Shown piece by piece: positions 26,614 through 35,742 of a stretch of DNA of 64,000 nucleotides. The notes below the pieces were generated by a model. That model saw only the letters and a program-made list of their open reading frames with translations, was not told the DNA's origin and did no database searches. The DNA is from Hyphomonadaceae bacterium UBA5336 (lineage in GTDB: Bacteria; Pseudomonadota; Alphaproteobacteria; Caulobacterales; Hyphomonadaceae): positions 1 through 64,000 of the forward strand of contig DHQO01000011.1 of NCBI GenBank assembly GCA_002408125.1, read 5' to 3'. The position numbers were made by a program, and so were the translations under genes. Every line of letters starts with the position of its first letter. The first letter of the stretch is position 1.

Positions 26614-27525
26614 ATGAGCCGCTATGGGGAAGAGCCGATAGATTTCGGCCCCACGGACAATAATTATCGCGGATTCCACCCGGGCGAGGAGGAAGCTGGC
26701 CGCGGGCCACTGATTCTCGCGCTGGCTGCTGGTGTCCTGATTGTCTTTGGCGCGGTGGTCTACAATACATATCGTCAGGGCGTGCGCGGCGGTGATGGCG
26801 AACTGCCGGTCATCTCGGCTGACAATTCGCCCTATAAACGTCGCCCCGACGACGCCGGCGGGCGCGCCGTGCCCGATCAGGACCGGCGTATCTATGATGA
26901 ACTCGATGGCTCAACCCGCGTGCCAGCCGAGAGCATTCTGGCCGGTGCACCGACGGAGGCCAACGGTCTGCGCCGGTCGGTCTCGGCTGAAGCCGCCGCC
27001 CAGGGCCGGGGCGGGCGCACCGCCGACGAACCGATGGACATTCGCCCGAGCCAGGCCGTGCCGGTCGAGGGCAGCGTGATGGACGATGCCTTGCGCGAGC
27101 TGTCCGGGGCCGGTGGCCGCCCGACCCCGGCGTTGAACGCGCCCGAGCCGCAGGTCGTCGCGCTGGACGAGGCAACCCGTGCTCTCGCCGAGCGCGAGAT
27201 GCCAACCCTGCTGCCTGAACCGCTTCCGGCCACACCGGCGACTTCGCATGTCACGCCGCGTTTCAACTTCGATCCCACCGGACTGTATCTGGTCCAGGTG
27301 GCGGCGCTGCGCGACCCCAATGGTGCGGAGCTGACCTGGAACCGCATGGTTGCGCGCAATCCGGGCCTGTTTGCTGGCGCGGAGAAACGAGTCCAGCAGG
27401 CCGATCTCGGCGCGCGCGGCACCTTCTACCGCCTGCGTGTCGGTGCCTTTGCAGATCGCGATGAGGCAACCTCCTTCTGCGAGGCCTTAAAATCGACCGG
27501 AAACGATTGCATCGTGGTGCAATGA
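26614..27525 (+). CDS. SPOR domain membrane protein
   Basis: A 303-residue bitopic inner-membrane protein. A short cytoplasmic N-terminus precedes one transmembrane helix (LILALAAGVLIVFGAVVY, about residues 32-49). A long low-complexity periplasmic linker rich in Pro, Ala and Glu follows, then a C-terminal SPOR domain (LYLVQVAALRD near 225 to NDCIVVQ). SPOR domains bind denuded glycan strands at septa. Its stop overlaps nagZ (ATGA), linking it to peptidoglycan turnover. The 110-base upstream gap has GTTAAC-type sequence at about 26577 that could be part of a promoter. Confidence 0.93.
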   Translation: MSRYGEEPIDFGPTDNNYRGFHPGEEEAGRGPLILALAAGVLIVFGAVVYNTYRQGVRGGDGELPVISADNSPYKRRPDDAGGRAVPDQDRRIYDELDGSTRVPAESILAGAPTEANGLRRSVSAEAAAQGRGGRTADEPMDIRPSQAVPVEGSVMDDALRELSGAGGRPTPALNAPEPQVVALDEATRALAEREMPTLLPEPLPATPATSHVTPRFNFDPTGLYLVQVAALRDPNGAELTWNRMVARNPGLFAGAEKRVQQADLGARGTFYRLRVGAFADRDEATSFCEALKSTGNDCIVVQ

Positions 27526-28562
27526 ATCCAGTTCCGCGCGCCTGTATCCTGTCCGTTTCCGGACTCGTCCTGACCCCTGGGGAAAAGGCCCTCCTGGCCG
27601 ATATCCGGCCCTGGGGTGTGATCCTGATGGGACGGTCCTGCGGAACGCCGGACCAGGTGCGGTCGCTGGTGAATGATATCTGGAATGCACTCCAGCGCCC
27701 CTGTCTGATCTTCATCGACCAGGAAGGCGGCCGCGTGGCGCGCCTGAAAGCGCCGTTGTTTCCCGCCGCCGGGACCTTTGGCGCGATGTATGGCCAGAAT
27801 GCAGATGCCGCGCTGGAAGCGGCCTGGCTCAGCCATCGCCTGATGGGCGCGGAACTTGCCGCGATCTCGATCCATGCAGACTGTGCGCCCGTGCTCGACC
27901 TGCCGGTCCCGGGCGCCGACGATGTGATCGGCGACCGCGCCTTTGCCGATGAACCTGATACCGCGATCAGGCTGGCCTCTGCCGCTCTGGCAGGCCTGCG
28001 CGATGCGGGCGTTGCCGGTGTCATCAAGCACATGCCCGGTCATGGCCGGGCCGAGGTCGACACCCACAAGGCCCTGCCGCGGGTGACGGCAAGCGATGCG
28101 GAACTCACCGCGCGCGACCTCGTTCCCTTCACGGCGCTGGCCGATGCGCCGATGGCGATGAGCGCGCATATCGCCTATGAGGCTTGGGACAGCGCCCACC
28201 CTGCAACGCAGTCGGCCAGGGTAATTTCAGACATCATTCGCGGCCGAATCGGGTTTCAAGGTATTCTGATGACGGACGATCTTGGCATGAATGCCCTGGG
28301 GGGCAGCCTGGCAGACCGCACGCGCGCCGCGCACGCGGCTGGCTGCGATATCGCGCTGCATTGCTCCGGCTTTGTGAAAGATCCGGACCTGATCCTGGCC
28401 GAAATGCGAGAAGTGGGCGAAGCCTCGCCAGAGCTCTCCGGCGTTGCACTCTCGCGAGCCACAGAAGCCGAAGCGGCCACCACCCATGCCACCGAGTTCG
28501 ATGCCGAAGCCGGCTGGGCCCGCCTGCGCGCCCTCGTGCCGAGCCCTGGAGTGGCGGCATGA
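27522..28562 (+). CDS. nagZ: Beta-N-acetylhexosaminidase NagZ (GH3)
   Basis: A 346-residue cytosolic glycosidase that removes GlcNAc from 1,6-anhydroMurNAc muropeptides during wall recycling. Evidence is FIDQEGGRVARL, the flexible catalytic loop KHMPGHGRAEVDTH with its His-Asp dyad, and nucleophile Asp in GILMTDDLGMNAL. The ATGA overlap with the SPOR gene and another ATGA overlap with scpA show tight coupling. The order SPOR-nagZ-scpA-scpB-tatA-tatB-tatC is widespread in alphaproteobacteria. Confidence 0.96.
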   Translation: MNPVPRACILSVSGLVLTPGEKALLADIRPWGVILMGRSCGTPDQVRSLVNDIWNALQRPCLIFIDQEGGRVARLKAPLFPAAGTFGAMYGQNADAALEAAWLSHRLMGAELAAISIHADCAPVLDLPVPGADDVIGDRAFADEPDTAIRLASAALAGLRDAGVAGVIKHMPGHGRAEVDTHKALPRVTASDAELTARDLVPFTALADAPMAMSAHIAYEAWDSAHPATQSARVISDIIRGRIGFQGILMTDDLGMNALGGSLADRTRAAHAAGCDIALHCSGFVKDPDLILAEMREVGEASPELSGVALSRATEAEAATTHATEFDAEAGWARLRALVPSPGVAA

Positions 28563-29392
28563 GCGAGGCGGCGCTGGATATCACCCATCTCTCCGATGAG
28601 GCAAGCGAGGCAGAGGGCGCCGACGTCTTCGTCGTAGACACGTCCGTTTATGAAGGCCCGCTGCACCTCCTCCTGGAGCTGGCCCGGCGCCAGAAGGTCG
28701 ACCTGCTGCAGGTTTCGATCCTGACCCTGGCCGAGCAGTATCTCGCCTTCATCCAGGAAGCCAAGTCGCGCCGGATGGATCTGGCGGCCGACTATCTGCT
28801 CATGGCGTCCTGGCTCGCCTATCTCAAATCGCGCCTCATGCTGCCCAAGCCGGAAAAAATCTCCGAGGATGACGAGACGCCGGAAGACATGGCCCAGAAG
28901 CTGGCCTTCCGTCTGAAACGTCTCGACGGCATGCGCCAGGCTGGCAAGGAGCTGATGGACGGGCCGATCCTCGGCGAGCGCGTCTTTGCGCGCGGCATGC
29001 CCGAGCAGCCGCGCGTGGTGAAGCATATCGAGTATGACACCACGCTCTGGCATCTGATGCAGGCCTTCGGCGCCATTCGCGGGCGCAAGCAGAAGGCCGC
29101 CCCGCACCGGGTTGAGAAACAGTTCGTGCTGCCGCTGGAAAGCGCGCGTGTGGGCCTGAAGACGCTGGGGCCGAAGCTTGTCGACTGGGCGAGCCTGGAC
29201 GATATCCGCACTCAGATCGGTCAGATGGACCCGGAGATTCCCACCCGCTCAGTCACCGCGTCGGTTTTCTCCGCCGCACTGGAACTCGCCCGCGACGGCG
29301 ATGTGGAACTGCGTCAGGATGTGCACTTCGCACCCCTCTACCTGCGCAGGCCCGGCCCCCAACCTGTGGAGTCGAACAATGAAACAGCCTGA
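28559..29392 (+). CDS. scpA: Segregation and condensation protein A
   Basis: The 277-residue kleisin of the SMC-ScpAB condensin. Diagnostic are YEGPLHLLLELARRQKVDLL near the N-terminus, AADYLLMASWLAYLKSRLML, and a C-terminal winged-helix segment with SVTASVFSAALELARDG. The N-terminal 30 residues are an acidic extension. It starts in the nagZ stop (ATGA) and overlaps scpB by 14 bases. Confidence 0.96.
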   Translation: MSEAALDITHLSDEASEAEGADVFVVDTSVYEGPLHLLLELARRQKVDLLQVSILTLAEQYLAFIQEAKSRRMDLAADYLLMASWLAYLKSRLMLPKPEKISEDDETPEDMAQKLAFRLKRLDGMRQAGKELMDGPILGERVFARGMPEQPRVVKHIEYDTTLWHLMQAFGAIRGRKQKAAPHRVEKQFVLPLESARVGLKTLGPKLVDWASLDDIRTQIGQMDPEIPTRSVTASVFSAALELARDGDVELRQDVHFAPLYLRRPGPQPVESNNETA

Positions 29393-30164
29393 ACCTGAAG
29401 CGCTCGACAATGCGCCCGAGACCATCCGCAAGGCGGTCCAGCAGCTCTCGTTCGCCTATTCGCGCTCCGAGCAGACCCTGACCACGACCCAGGCCGAAGC
29501 CATGGCCGATGCCATGCGCCGTGCCGAAGCGGTCCTCTTTGCCGCCGGCGAGCCGCTGTCTGCCGAGCAGGTCGCCGAAACCCTGCCCCAGGGCGTGGAA
29601 GCCGCCGATGTGCTGATGGCGCTGCAGGCGCAGTTCAAGAATCGTGGCGTGCAGCTGGTGGAAGTGGCCGGCAAGTGGCGCTTCCAGTCGGCGGCCGATC
29701 TTGATTTCCTGTTCGTGGAAGAGCGCCAGGAGCAGAAAAAGCTTACCCAGGCCTCGCTCGAAACCCTCGCCATCATCGCCTATGGCCAGCCGGTCACGCG
29801 CGCCGAGATCGAGGCTGTGCGGGGCGTGGCTGTCTCCAAGGGTACGGTGGACACGCTGATGGAAACCGGCTGGATCCGCATCAAGGGCCGGCGCAAGACC
29901 CCTGGCCGCCCGGTGACCTATGGCACCACGGATGCCTTCCTGGAACATTTCGGCCTCGAAAGCCTGGCGGTCCTGCCCGGCAAGGCGGACCTGGAGGCCG
30001 AAGGCCTGCTCGGCGACGTCATTCCCGATGACTTCCAGATGCCCGGCGAGGAGGGGCTGGAAGCGGGCGCCGAGGACGGGACTTTCGTTCCGGAAGCCGA
30101 CAATGAGGATGAGGACAGCGGGTTCGTCACCGACTTTCTCGCCACGGGGACTGCGGCAGAGTAG
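29379..30164 (+). CDS. scpB: Segregation and condensation protein B
   Basis: A 261-residue ScpB that dimerises and binds ScpA. Winged-helix blocks seen are AEAVLFAAGEPLSAEQVAE, WRFQSAADLDFLF, and LAIIAYGQPVTRAEIEAVRG with GTVDTLMETGWIRIKGRRKTPGRP. A long acidic tail (EDGTFVPEADNEDEDSG) follows the core, common in alphaproteobacterial ScpB. ATG 29379 lies within the end of scpA. Confidence 0.96.
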   Translation: MKQPEPEALDNAPETIRKAVQQLSFAYSRSEQTLTTTQAEAMADAMRRAEAVLFAAGEPLSAEQVAETLPQGVEAADVLMALQAQFKNRGVQLVEVAGKWRFQSAADLDFLFVEERQEQKKLTQASLETLAIIAYGQPVTRAEIEAVRGVAVSKGTVDTLMETGWIRIKGRRKTPGRPVTYGTTDAFLEHFGLESLAVLPGKADLEAEGLLGDVIPDDFQMPGEEGLEAGAEDGTFVPEADNEDEDSGFVTDFLATGTAAE

Positions 30165-30253
30165 ACATTCCCCCTTGGCAGGAAGTTCCAGCCGATACAT
30201 TTACCGCGCAGGGCATCGCGCCTATGTTCCGGGAACAAAGATTGGAGGCCTGA

Positions 30254-30469
30254 ATGTCCCCAGGTTGGATGCAAATACTGCTGCTCGTCGTTGTCGCACT
30301 GCTTCTGTTCGGCGGCCGTGGACGCATTTCCTCGATCATGGGTGACATGGCCAAGGGCATTCGCAGCTTCCGGTCCGGCCTCAATGAAGAGGACGAAACC
30401 AAGTCGGTGTCAAAGGATGACAATATGGTCGATGTGACGCCGAAGAAGGATGAGGCCAAGTCCTCGTAA
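30254..30469 (+). CDS. tatA: Sec-independent translocase TatA
   Basis: A 71-residue protein with one N-terminal membrane helix (ILLLVVVALLLFGG), a hinge, and an amphipathic helix (SIMGDMAKGIRSFRSGL), then a charged tail. TatA oligomers form the passage for folded twin-arginine proteins. It is followed by tatB and tatC, completing the operon. Likely clients in the window include the DUF1501 protein at 45342, which has an SRRTLL signal. A GGAGG site precedes its ATG. Confidence 0.95.
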   Translation: MSPGWMQILLLVVVALLLFGGRGRISSIMGDMAKGIRSFRSGLNEEDETKSVSKDDNMVDVTPKKDEAKSS

Positions 30470-30493
30470 CACGACCCCGGGAAGGGCACTTCC

Positions 30494-30898
30494 ATGCTTC
30501 CCCAGGTGGGCATTGCCGAATTTCTGCTGCTGGCTGCAGTGGCCCTGATCGTTGTCGGGCCGAAAGACCTGCCGATCATGATGCGGCGGCTCGGCCAGTT
30601 CGTGGCCAAGGGCCGGGCCATGGCGCGCGAGTTCCAGAATGCCTTCGACGATATCGCCCGCCAGGCCGAACTCGATGAGCTGCGCAAGGAGATCGAGGAT
30701 CTCAAGCGAAACAATGCCCTCACCGAGGCCAAGGACAGCCTGAAGGCGGTGGAGGCCGATATCAACGCCGCCGTGATGCGTGGGGAGAGCCCGCACGCCT
30801 TCGAGCAGGATATTGAACCGGAGAGCGATACTGTCGAGGAAGAGGCCGAGGCGGAAGCTGACACCCCCGACGCCAAGCCGGCCGGAGGCGCGGCATGA
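30494..30898 (+). CDS. tatB: Sec-independent translocase TatB
   Basis: A 134-residue TatB with one N-terminal helix (IAEFLLLAAVALIVVGPKDLP), conserved GPKDLP motif, amphipathic helix and a long acidic C-terminal region ending DAKPAGGAA. TatB docks Tat substrates on TatC. It ends by overlapping tatC (ATGA). Confidence 0.95.
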   Translation: MLPQVGIAEFLLLAAVALIVVGPKDLPIMMRRLGQFVAKGRAMAREFQNAFDDIARQAELDELRKEIEDLKRNNALTEAKDSLKAVEADINAAVMRGESPHAFEQDIEPESDTVEEEAEAEADTPDAKPAGGAA

Positions 30899-31698
30899 GC
30901 GAGACGACCCCCGATGAAGTCGAGTCCAGCCGCGCGCCCCTGCTCGACCATCTGATCGAGCTGCGCTCGCGCCTGATCTGGTCTATTGTCGCGCTCGTGG
31001 TGGCGGCGCTGGCCTGCTATGCCTTTGTCGACCAGATCTTCAATTTCCTGCTCATCCCGTTTGCGGATACAGCGCGTGCCTTCCGCGATGGCGCCCAGCT
31101 CGAACTGGTGTTCACCGGCCAGCTTGAATATTTCTTCGCCAAGCTGAAACTGTCTCTGTTTGCAGGGGTGTTCCTGGCCTTCCCGGTGATCGCCTACCAG
31201 CTCTATGCCTTCATCGCGCCGGGGCTTTACAAAAAAGAGCGCGGGGCGTTCCTGCCTTTCCTTGTCGCCGCGCCTTTGCTGTTCACGCTTGGCGCGGCAT
31301 TTGTGTATTTCATCATGATCCCGCTGGTGGCGCGGTTCGCCTTTTCCCAGGAACAGTGGGACTCCACCGTGGCCACGATCACCCTGTTGCCGCGGGTCTC
31401 GGAATATCTGTCCCTGACCATGTCGCTGATGCTCGCTTTTGGCCTGAGCTTCCAGTTGCCTGTGGTGCTGACCCTGCTGGGCAAGGCGGGGCTGGTTGGC
31501 GCTGAGACGCTGCGCAAGGGGCGCAAATATGCGATCGTCGGCATTCTGGCCTTTGCGGCCTTTTTCACCCCACCTGATATCATCTCTCAGATCATGCTCA
31601 CCGTGCCGGTGGTCATCCTGTATGAGGCGAGCATCATCTGTGTGGCGATGATCGAGAAGAAGCGGGCGGAAGAAGACGCCGAGAACGAGCAAGCTTAA
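30895..31698 (+). CDS. tatC: Sec-independent translocase TatC
   Basis: A 267-residue polytopic receptor for twin-arginine signals, with about six membrane segments. Conserved blocks are LLDHLIELRSRLIWS at the N-terminus, FPVIAYQLYAFIAPGLYKKER, FFTPPDIISQ and a short cytoplasmic tail. It closes the operon; no clear terminator follows, and the next gene begins 87 bases later. Confidence 0.97.
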   Translation: MSETTPDEVESSRAPLLDHLIELRSRLIWSIVALVVAALACYAFVDQIFNFLLIPFADTARAFRDGAQLELVFTGQLEYFFAKLKLSLFAGVFLAFPVIAYQLYAFIAPGLYKKERGAFLPFLVAAPLLFTLGAAFVYFIMIPLVARFAFSQEQWDSTVATITLLPRVSEYLSLTMSLMLAFGLSFQLPVVLTLLGKAGLVGAETLRKGRKYAIVGILAFAAFFTPPDIISQIMLTVPVVILYEASIICVAMIEKKRAEEDAENEQA

Positions 31699-31785
31699 GA
31701 TCCGTTCAGATTCAGTAAATCCACACTCTCTAGACTCATGATAAAAGCGTGGCCTGGCGGCATGCGCGAGCAAGAGGGGACTGAT

Positions 31786-32508
31786 ATGTGGATCGCGCTG
31801 GCGGCGCCGTTTCTCATCGCAACCGAAAGCGGGCCGCTGGGCGATGCGCTGGATGCGACACAGGCACCCAACACGCTGCGTGCGGCCTTTACCGTCGAGC
31901 TGCGTTCGGGCGAGGATCTGCGCATCGTCCGCTTCGATCCGCGCCTGGAGCCCGGCAATCGCTGGGAGCTGGTAGCAGAGCAGGGCGAGAATGAAGAGCT
32001 CGACCAGGTCACCGCCGAATGGGGCGCTGAGACCGCACCTGATGCGCGGCTTTTCCCCGATGACCTGCGCGCGAGTTTCTCCCAGCAGGTCATGGCCGAG
32101 GATCTCGGCGGGGCCTGGCGCGTGCGCTTCGATCACCGCCCCAGCCTGACCGACAGCGAGATCGATGCCTGGGCAGCAGATCATCTGCGCGCAACGGTGT
32201 GGATCGATCCGGTGTCAGAGCGGTTCCTGCGTCTCGATCATGAACTTCCCCGGCCGGTGGACGGCCCGCGCGGTGTGCGGCTTATACACTACAGTCAGTC
32301 CTATTTCCTCGAAACCGACCCGTCCTATGGCCTGAGCTATGTCAGTGGCCTGGAGATCGAGCTTGAAGCGCGTGCCGGCTTCCAGACCGTCCAGAGAGCC
32401 TACTCAGCCCGCGTGCTGGAAGTGGAGTTCTTCTTCGCCAGTGCGGCCGACCAGGCCGATTTCGAGAAACAGCAGGCCCGCCATCATCTCACAAGTGATC
32501 ACGGCTAG
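31786..32508 (+). CDS. Hypothetical protein, possibly exported
   Basis: A 240-residue protein of no family I recognise. It begins MWIALAAPFLIATESGPL, a short hydrophobic start that could be a minimal signal sequence. The rest is acidic and rich in beta-prone segments (LRAAFTVELRSGEDLRIVRFD; LRATVWIDPVSERFLRLDHE), suggesting a soluble or periplasmic domain. The start is chosen for the GAGGGG site nine bases upstream; a longer frame from 31738 exists. It lies between tatC and a DUF1489 gene. Confidence 0.65.
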   Translation: MWIALAAPFLIATESGPLGDALDATQAPNTLRAAFTVELRSGEDLRIVRFDPRLEPGNRWELVAEQGENEELDQVTAEWGAETAPDARLFPDDLRASFSQQVMAEDLGGAWRVRFDHRPSLTDSEIDAWAADHLRATVWIDPVSERFLRLDHELPRPVDGPRGVRLIHYSQSYFLETDPSYGLSYVSGLEIELEARAGFQTVQRAYSARVLEVEFFFASAADQADFEKQQARHHLTSDHG

Positions 32509-32547
32509 GGACTGGTCAGGCGGGCTGGCCGCGCTAGTCTTCCACCC

Positions 32548-32964
32548 ATGACGATTCACCTGATCAAGCTGTGCGTGGGCGCTGAAACGCTCGAGGATCT
32601 TGAGGCCTGGCAGACGCGGCAGATGAAAACCCTGCCCAATCCCGTGCACCATACCCGCATGTCGCCCAAGCGCGCCGAGGAGGTGCTGGCGGGCGGATCC
32701 ATCTACTGGGTGATCAGGAACAGGATCTGTGTGCGCCAGCGTATTGTCGATATCCGCACGGGACCGGATGAGACCGGCAGGTCGATGTGCGAACTGGTCT
32801 TCGACCCGGAACTCATTCCCGTGACGCCGCGCCCGAAAAAGCCGTTCCAGGGCTGGCGCTATTTCAAGACCGGCGATGCGCCGCCCGATCTCAATCCCGG
32901 CGCCAAGGCGAGTGACCTGCCCGTGGCGCTCGATACCGCCCTGAAGGATGCGATGGTCTGGTAG
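32548..32964 (+). CDS. DUF1489 family protein
   Basis: A 138-residue alphaproteobacterial protein of unknown function, recognised from HLIKLCVGAETLEDLEAWQ, THRMPKR-like HHTRMSPKR, GGSIYWVIRN and the C-terminal KPFQGWRYF. It is usually a single-copy housekeeping-type gene. It converges with panC three bases away. Confidence 0.9.
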   Translation: MTIHLIKLCVGAETLEDLEAWQTRQMKTLPNPVHHTRMSPKRAEEVLAGGSIYWVIRNRICVRQRIVDIRTGPDETGRSMCELVFDPELIPVTPRPKKPFQGWRYFKTGDAPPDLNPGAKASDLPVALDTALKDAMVW

Positions 32965-32967
32965 GCC

Positions 32968-33840
32968 TTAGGCGCCCGTCAGCGGGATATTGTCGATCAG
33001 CCGGGTCTTGCCGATCCAGGCCGCGCCGAGCAGGCGTGTGATGTCTGGCCATTCCGAGCGTGTCTCCGGCAGGTCCCGCAGCGTGGTCGCGTCCACGGCG
33101 CTGATATAGTCCACCTTGTCGAAGCCGGCTGTCCGGAGGAAGGCGCGCGCCTCGGCGAGGGCCGTGGAGAGCGCCGTGCCGGCCTCGATCCGCGCCGCGG
33201 CACGCACCAGGGCGGCCTGAAGCGCACCGGCGATGCGGCGCTGATCGTCGCTGAGATACCGGTTGCGCGAAGACTGGGCGAGGCCGTCGGGATCGCGCTG
33301 GGTTGGCCCGCCGACAATCTCGATCTCGAAGCCGAGGTCGCGGGTCATCTGGCGGATGATCTGGAGCTGCTGGAAATCCTTCTCGCCGAACACCGCCACG
33401 TCCGGGCGGACATGAATGAACAGGCGGGCGACAACGGTAGTGACGCCGTAGAAGAAATGCGGGCGGTAGACCCCGTCGAGCAGGTCTGACGGCCCCGGCA
33501 CGCGCACATCGGTGAGGCTGCCGGTGGGGTACATGTCCTCGACCGTGGGCAGGTAGACGAGATTGCAGCCGGCCGAGGCGAGTTTTTCCAGGTCGGCGTC
33601 CTCGTCGCGCGGATAGGTCTCGAAATCCTCTCCGGGGGCGAACTGAGTCGGATTTACGAAGATGGAGGCGGCCACAAAATCCGATTTTGTCCGCGCAAGG
33701 TCGATTAAAGAGAGATGACCATTATGTAAGGCGCCCATGGTCGGGACAAAGCCAACCCTCTGTCCGCTGTAATGGATATTGGCGATTGCGTCTCTCAGAC
33801 CCGATTTTGAGCGCACAACTGTCAGGGGAGTATTGGGCAT
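32968..33840 (-). CDS. panC: Pantothenate synthetase
   Basis: A 290-residue enzyme joining pantoate and beta-alanine with ATP to give pantothenate for coenzyme A. Features are FVPTMGALHNGHLSL with the HxGH ATP site (residues 39-42), FVNPTQFAPGEDFETYPR, GVTTVVARLF, and VAVFGEKDFQQL. No panB is adjacent. It is divergent from the hypothetical gene and mipZ. Confidence 0.96.
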   Translation of the reverse strand: MPNTPLTVVRSKSGLRDAIANIHYSGQRVGFVPTMGALHNGHLSLIDLARTKSDFVAASIFVNPTQFAPGEDFETYPRDEDADLEKLASAGCNLVYLPTVEDMYPTGSLTDVRVPGPSDLLDGVYRPHFFYGVTTVVARLFIHVRPDVAVFGEKDFQQLQIIRQMTRDLGFEIEIVGGPTQRDPDGLAQSSRNRYLSDDQRRIAGALQAALVRAAARIEAGTALSTALAEARAFLRTAGFDKVDYISAVDATTLRDLPETRSEWPDITRLLGAAWIGKTRLIDNIPLTGA

Positions 33841-33905
33841 TGGATTCTCTGCTCGTTCGAGTAAACTGAAACGACTTGTTAACCGCCTTCGGGGAAATTT
33901 CGGTC

Positions 33906-34391
33906 ATGGCAAACAACATTGTTCACGCATTCAAGCGTTTCGCTCTGTCTACCGCTATCCGGTTCCTGCCGGCAGCGAAGACACACTTGGCGAATCCGGA
34001 ACCGCTTCGCCGGTTCGCGGATGATGATAGCTGGGCCGAGGATCTCGATGCCTGGCTGTTCGATAGCGCTGCGCCGGTTTCCGCGGCGGCGAGCATGCTG
34101 GCTGGTGAATTGAACCGTGTATCCTCCGCGCTGACCGAACTGCGGTCCATCCTGGCGGACCTGTCGCGCTTCTCGCCGATCGAGACGGTCGAGGTCAATG
34201 CTGTGGCCGCCCCGAATTTCCGCTGGTCGGAAGATATCCTGTTCGACGGCGATGCCGTGTCGGTGCAGGACCGCCCGGTTCTCGAGATTGGCGGCGAAGC
34301 TGCCTTCCTGTTTGAAGATGAGCCCGCGCCGGTGAGCTGGACCGTTCTGCGTCCTTCGCTCAATGCGCCGGAAACCTATCTTCCTGCGTAA
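33906..34391 (+). CDS. Hypothetical protein upstream of mipZ
   Basis: A 161-residue protein with no recognised domain. A basic N-terminal helix (KRFALSTAIRFL) is followed by an acidic region, a predicted helix (ASMLAGELNRVSSALTELRSILADLS) and a beta-prone C-terminus. The start follows GGGGAAA. A TTAACC sequence lies 30 bases upstream of the ATG. It is 40 bases before mipZ on the same strand, so shared transcription and a role in envelope or division are possible, but only position supports that. Confidence 0.65.
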   Translation: MANNIVHAFKRFALSTAIRFLPAAKTHLANPEPLRRFADDDSWAEDLDAWLFDSAAPVSAAASMLAGELNRVSSALTELRSILADLSRFSPIETVEVNAVAAPNFRWSEDILFDGDAVSVQDRPVLEIGGEAAFLFEDEPAPVSWTVLRPSLNAPETYLPA

Positions 34392-34431
34392 GTGCGCGCC
34401 CTGACGGGGTGCGTTTGTATGGAGTTTACAA

Positions 34432-35313
34432 GTGCCCCCCGAAGGTTTTCAGCCGCTTTCCCCCGAACAAGATCAGGTGATGCGACCCAAGACGGGTCGC
34501 GTCATCATTGTGGGCAACGAAAAAGGTGGTGCCGGCAAGTCGACCGTGGCCATGCACCTGACCGTTGCCCTGATGCGCATGGGCGCACGGGTCGGCGTGA
34601 TCGACCTGGATGTGCGCCAGCGCACCCTGACCCGCTATATGGAAAACCGCCTGCGCTGGGCCCAGTCGACCAATTCGCGCCTGCCCATGCCGGAAATCAT
34701 CCGTGTCGATGCCTCGACCTCGCGCGATCTGGATGTCGCCGAGCGTGAGGAAACCGAGCGTTTCGAGACCAGCCTGCAGCGCCTGAAATCCTCCTGCGAT
34801 TTCATCATTGTCGATGCGCCGGGTGGGGACACCTTCCTCTCGCGTCTCGCCCATATCCATGCCGACAATCTGATCACGCCGCTGAATGACAGCTTCGTGG
34901 ATTTCGACCTGCTGGGTGACGTGAATCCGCAAACCCTGGAAGTTATCCGCCCGAGCTTCTATTCGGAGATGGTCTGGAGCTGCCGCAAGGCGAAAGCCCA
35001 GCAGAGCCGCAAGCCCATCGACTGGGTGGTGATGCGCAACCGCATGTCGCCGCTGGAGGCGCGCAACAAGCAGAAGGTCGGCGAGGCGCTGGAAAAGCTG
35101 GCGCGCCGTATCGGCTTCCGTCTCGCGCCGGGCCTGTCGGAGCGTGTGATCTATCGCGAGCTGTTCCCGGCGGGGCTGACCCTGCTCGATCTCACCGAGC
35201 GCGGTTCGAACATCACCTTCACCATGAGCCATGTGGCTGCGCGCCAGGAAATGCGTGACCTGCTCATCGTGCTGCAACTGCCCGAGCTGCAGGGCCAGGA
35301 AATCAAGTTCTAG
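34432..35313 (+). CDS. mipZ: Division plane positioning ATPase MipZ
   Basis: A 293-residue ParA/MinD-like ATPase. It has a deviant Walker A, VGNEKGGAGKST, then VIDLDVRQRTLTRYMENR and FIIVDAPGGD, and the MipZ-specific NDSFVDFDLLGDV, DWVVMRNRMSPLEARN and GLSERVIYRELFPAGLTLLD. In Caulobacter, MipZ forms a gradient from ParB at the poles and inhibits FtsZ, placing the division site at mid-cell. The GTG start at 34432 has GGAG seven bases upstream; ATG 34480 would remove 16 residues absent from the Caulobacter protein. Confidence 0.95.
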   Translation: MPPEGFQPLSPEQDQVMRPKTGRVIIVGNEKGGAGKSTVAMHLTVALMRMGARVGVIDLDVRQRTLTRYMENRLRWAQSTNSRLPMPEIIRVDASTSRDLDVAEREETERFETSLQRLKSSCDFIIVDAPGGDTFLSRLAHIHADNLITPLNDSFVDFDLLGDVNPQTLEVIRPSFYSEMVWSCRKAKAQQSRKPIDWVVMRNRMSPLEARNKQKVGEALEKLARRIGFRLAPGLSERVIYRELFPAGLTLLDLTERGSNITFTMSHVAARQEMRDLLIVLQLPELQGQEIKF

Positions 35314-35328
35314 AAAACAGGCGGCCTG

Positions 35329-35724
35329 TCAGGCCCCGCCGATCCGCCAGGGCGGAAACCGCCGCGCATCCCCGGCCTGGAAGAGGCGCAGGCGATTGCC
35401 GGCCGGATCGCGCAGGTCCGCTTCCTTCCACAAATAGGACTGCATCACTGGCGGGCTCAGGAAAATGACCCCGGCCTCCGTGAGCCGTGAATGGAGCGCG
35501 TCCAGATCCGGGACTTCGAGATAGATGAGTGGCCAGTCCGTACCGGCCCAATTCGGCACATGTTCGATTGACAGGGTGGAGGGGTCCTGACCTTCAGGCG
35601 CCCGGCACTCAAAGCGGGCATAGCGTGGGGGAGAAGAGACAATGCGGATCAAGCCGAGCGTCTCATAAAATTGGGCCGAAGCCTCGAAATCGGTGCAGGG
35701 CAGGGTGACTTGGTTGAGCTGCAC
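35329..35724 (-). CDS. VOC (glyoxalase/bleomycin resistance) family protein
   Basis: A 131-residue vicinal-oxygen-chelate protein: LNQVTLPCTDFEASAQFYETLGL at the N-terminus, IYLEVPDLDALHSRLTEAG in the second module, and LRDPAGNRLRLFQ at the end. Members bind a divalent metal and act as dioxygenases, isomerases or resistance proteins; the substrate is not evident. It lies 18 bases downstream of the DD-carboxypeptidase gene on the same strand. Confidence 0.9.
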   Translation of the reverse strand: MQLNQVTLPCTDFEASAQFYETLGLIRIVSSPPRYARFECRAPEGQDPSTLSIEHVPNWAGTDWPLIYLEVPDLDALHSRLTEAGVIFLSPPVMQSYLWKEADLRDPAGNRLRLFQAGDARRFPPWRIGGA

Positions 35725-35742
35725 CTTGCGCCCCCCGGTGGG

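Noticed and set aside
30127..32184. 685-codon minus-strand frame
   Set aside because: Antisense of scpB-tatABC and the next gene, which have strong family evidence and conserved order.
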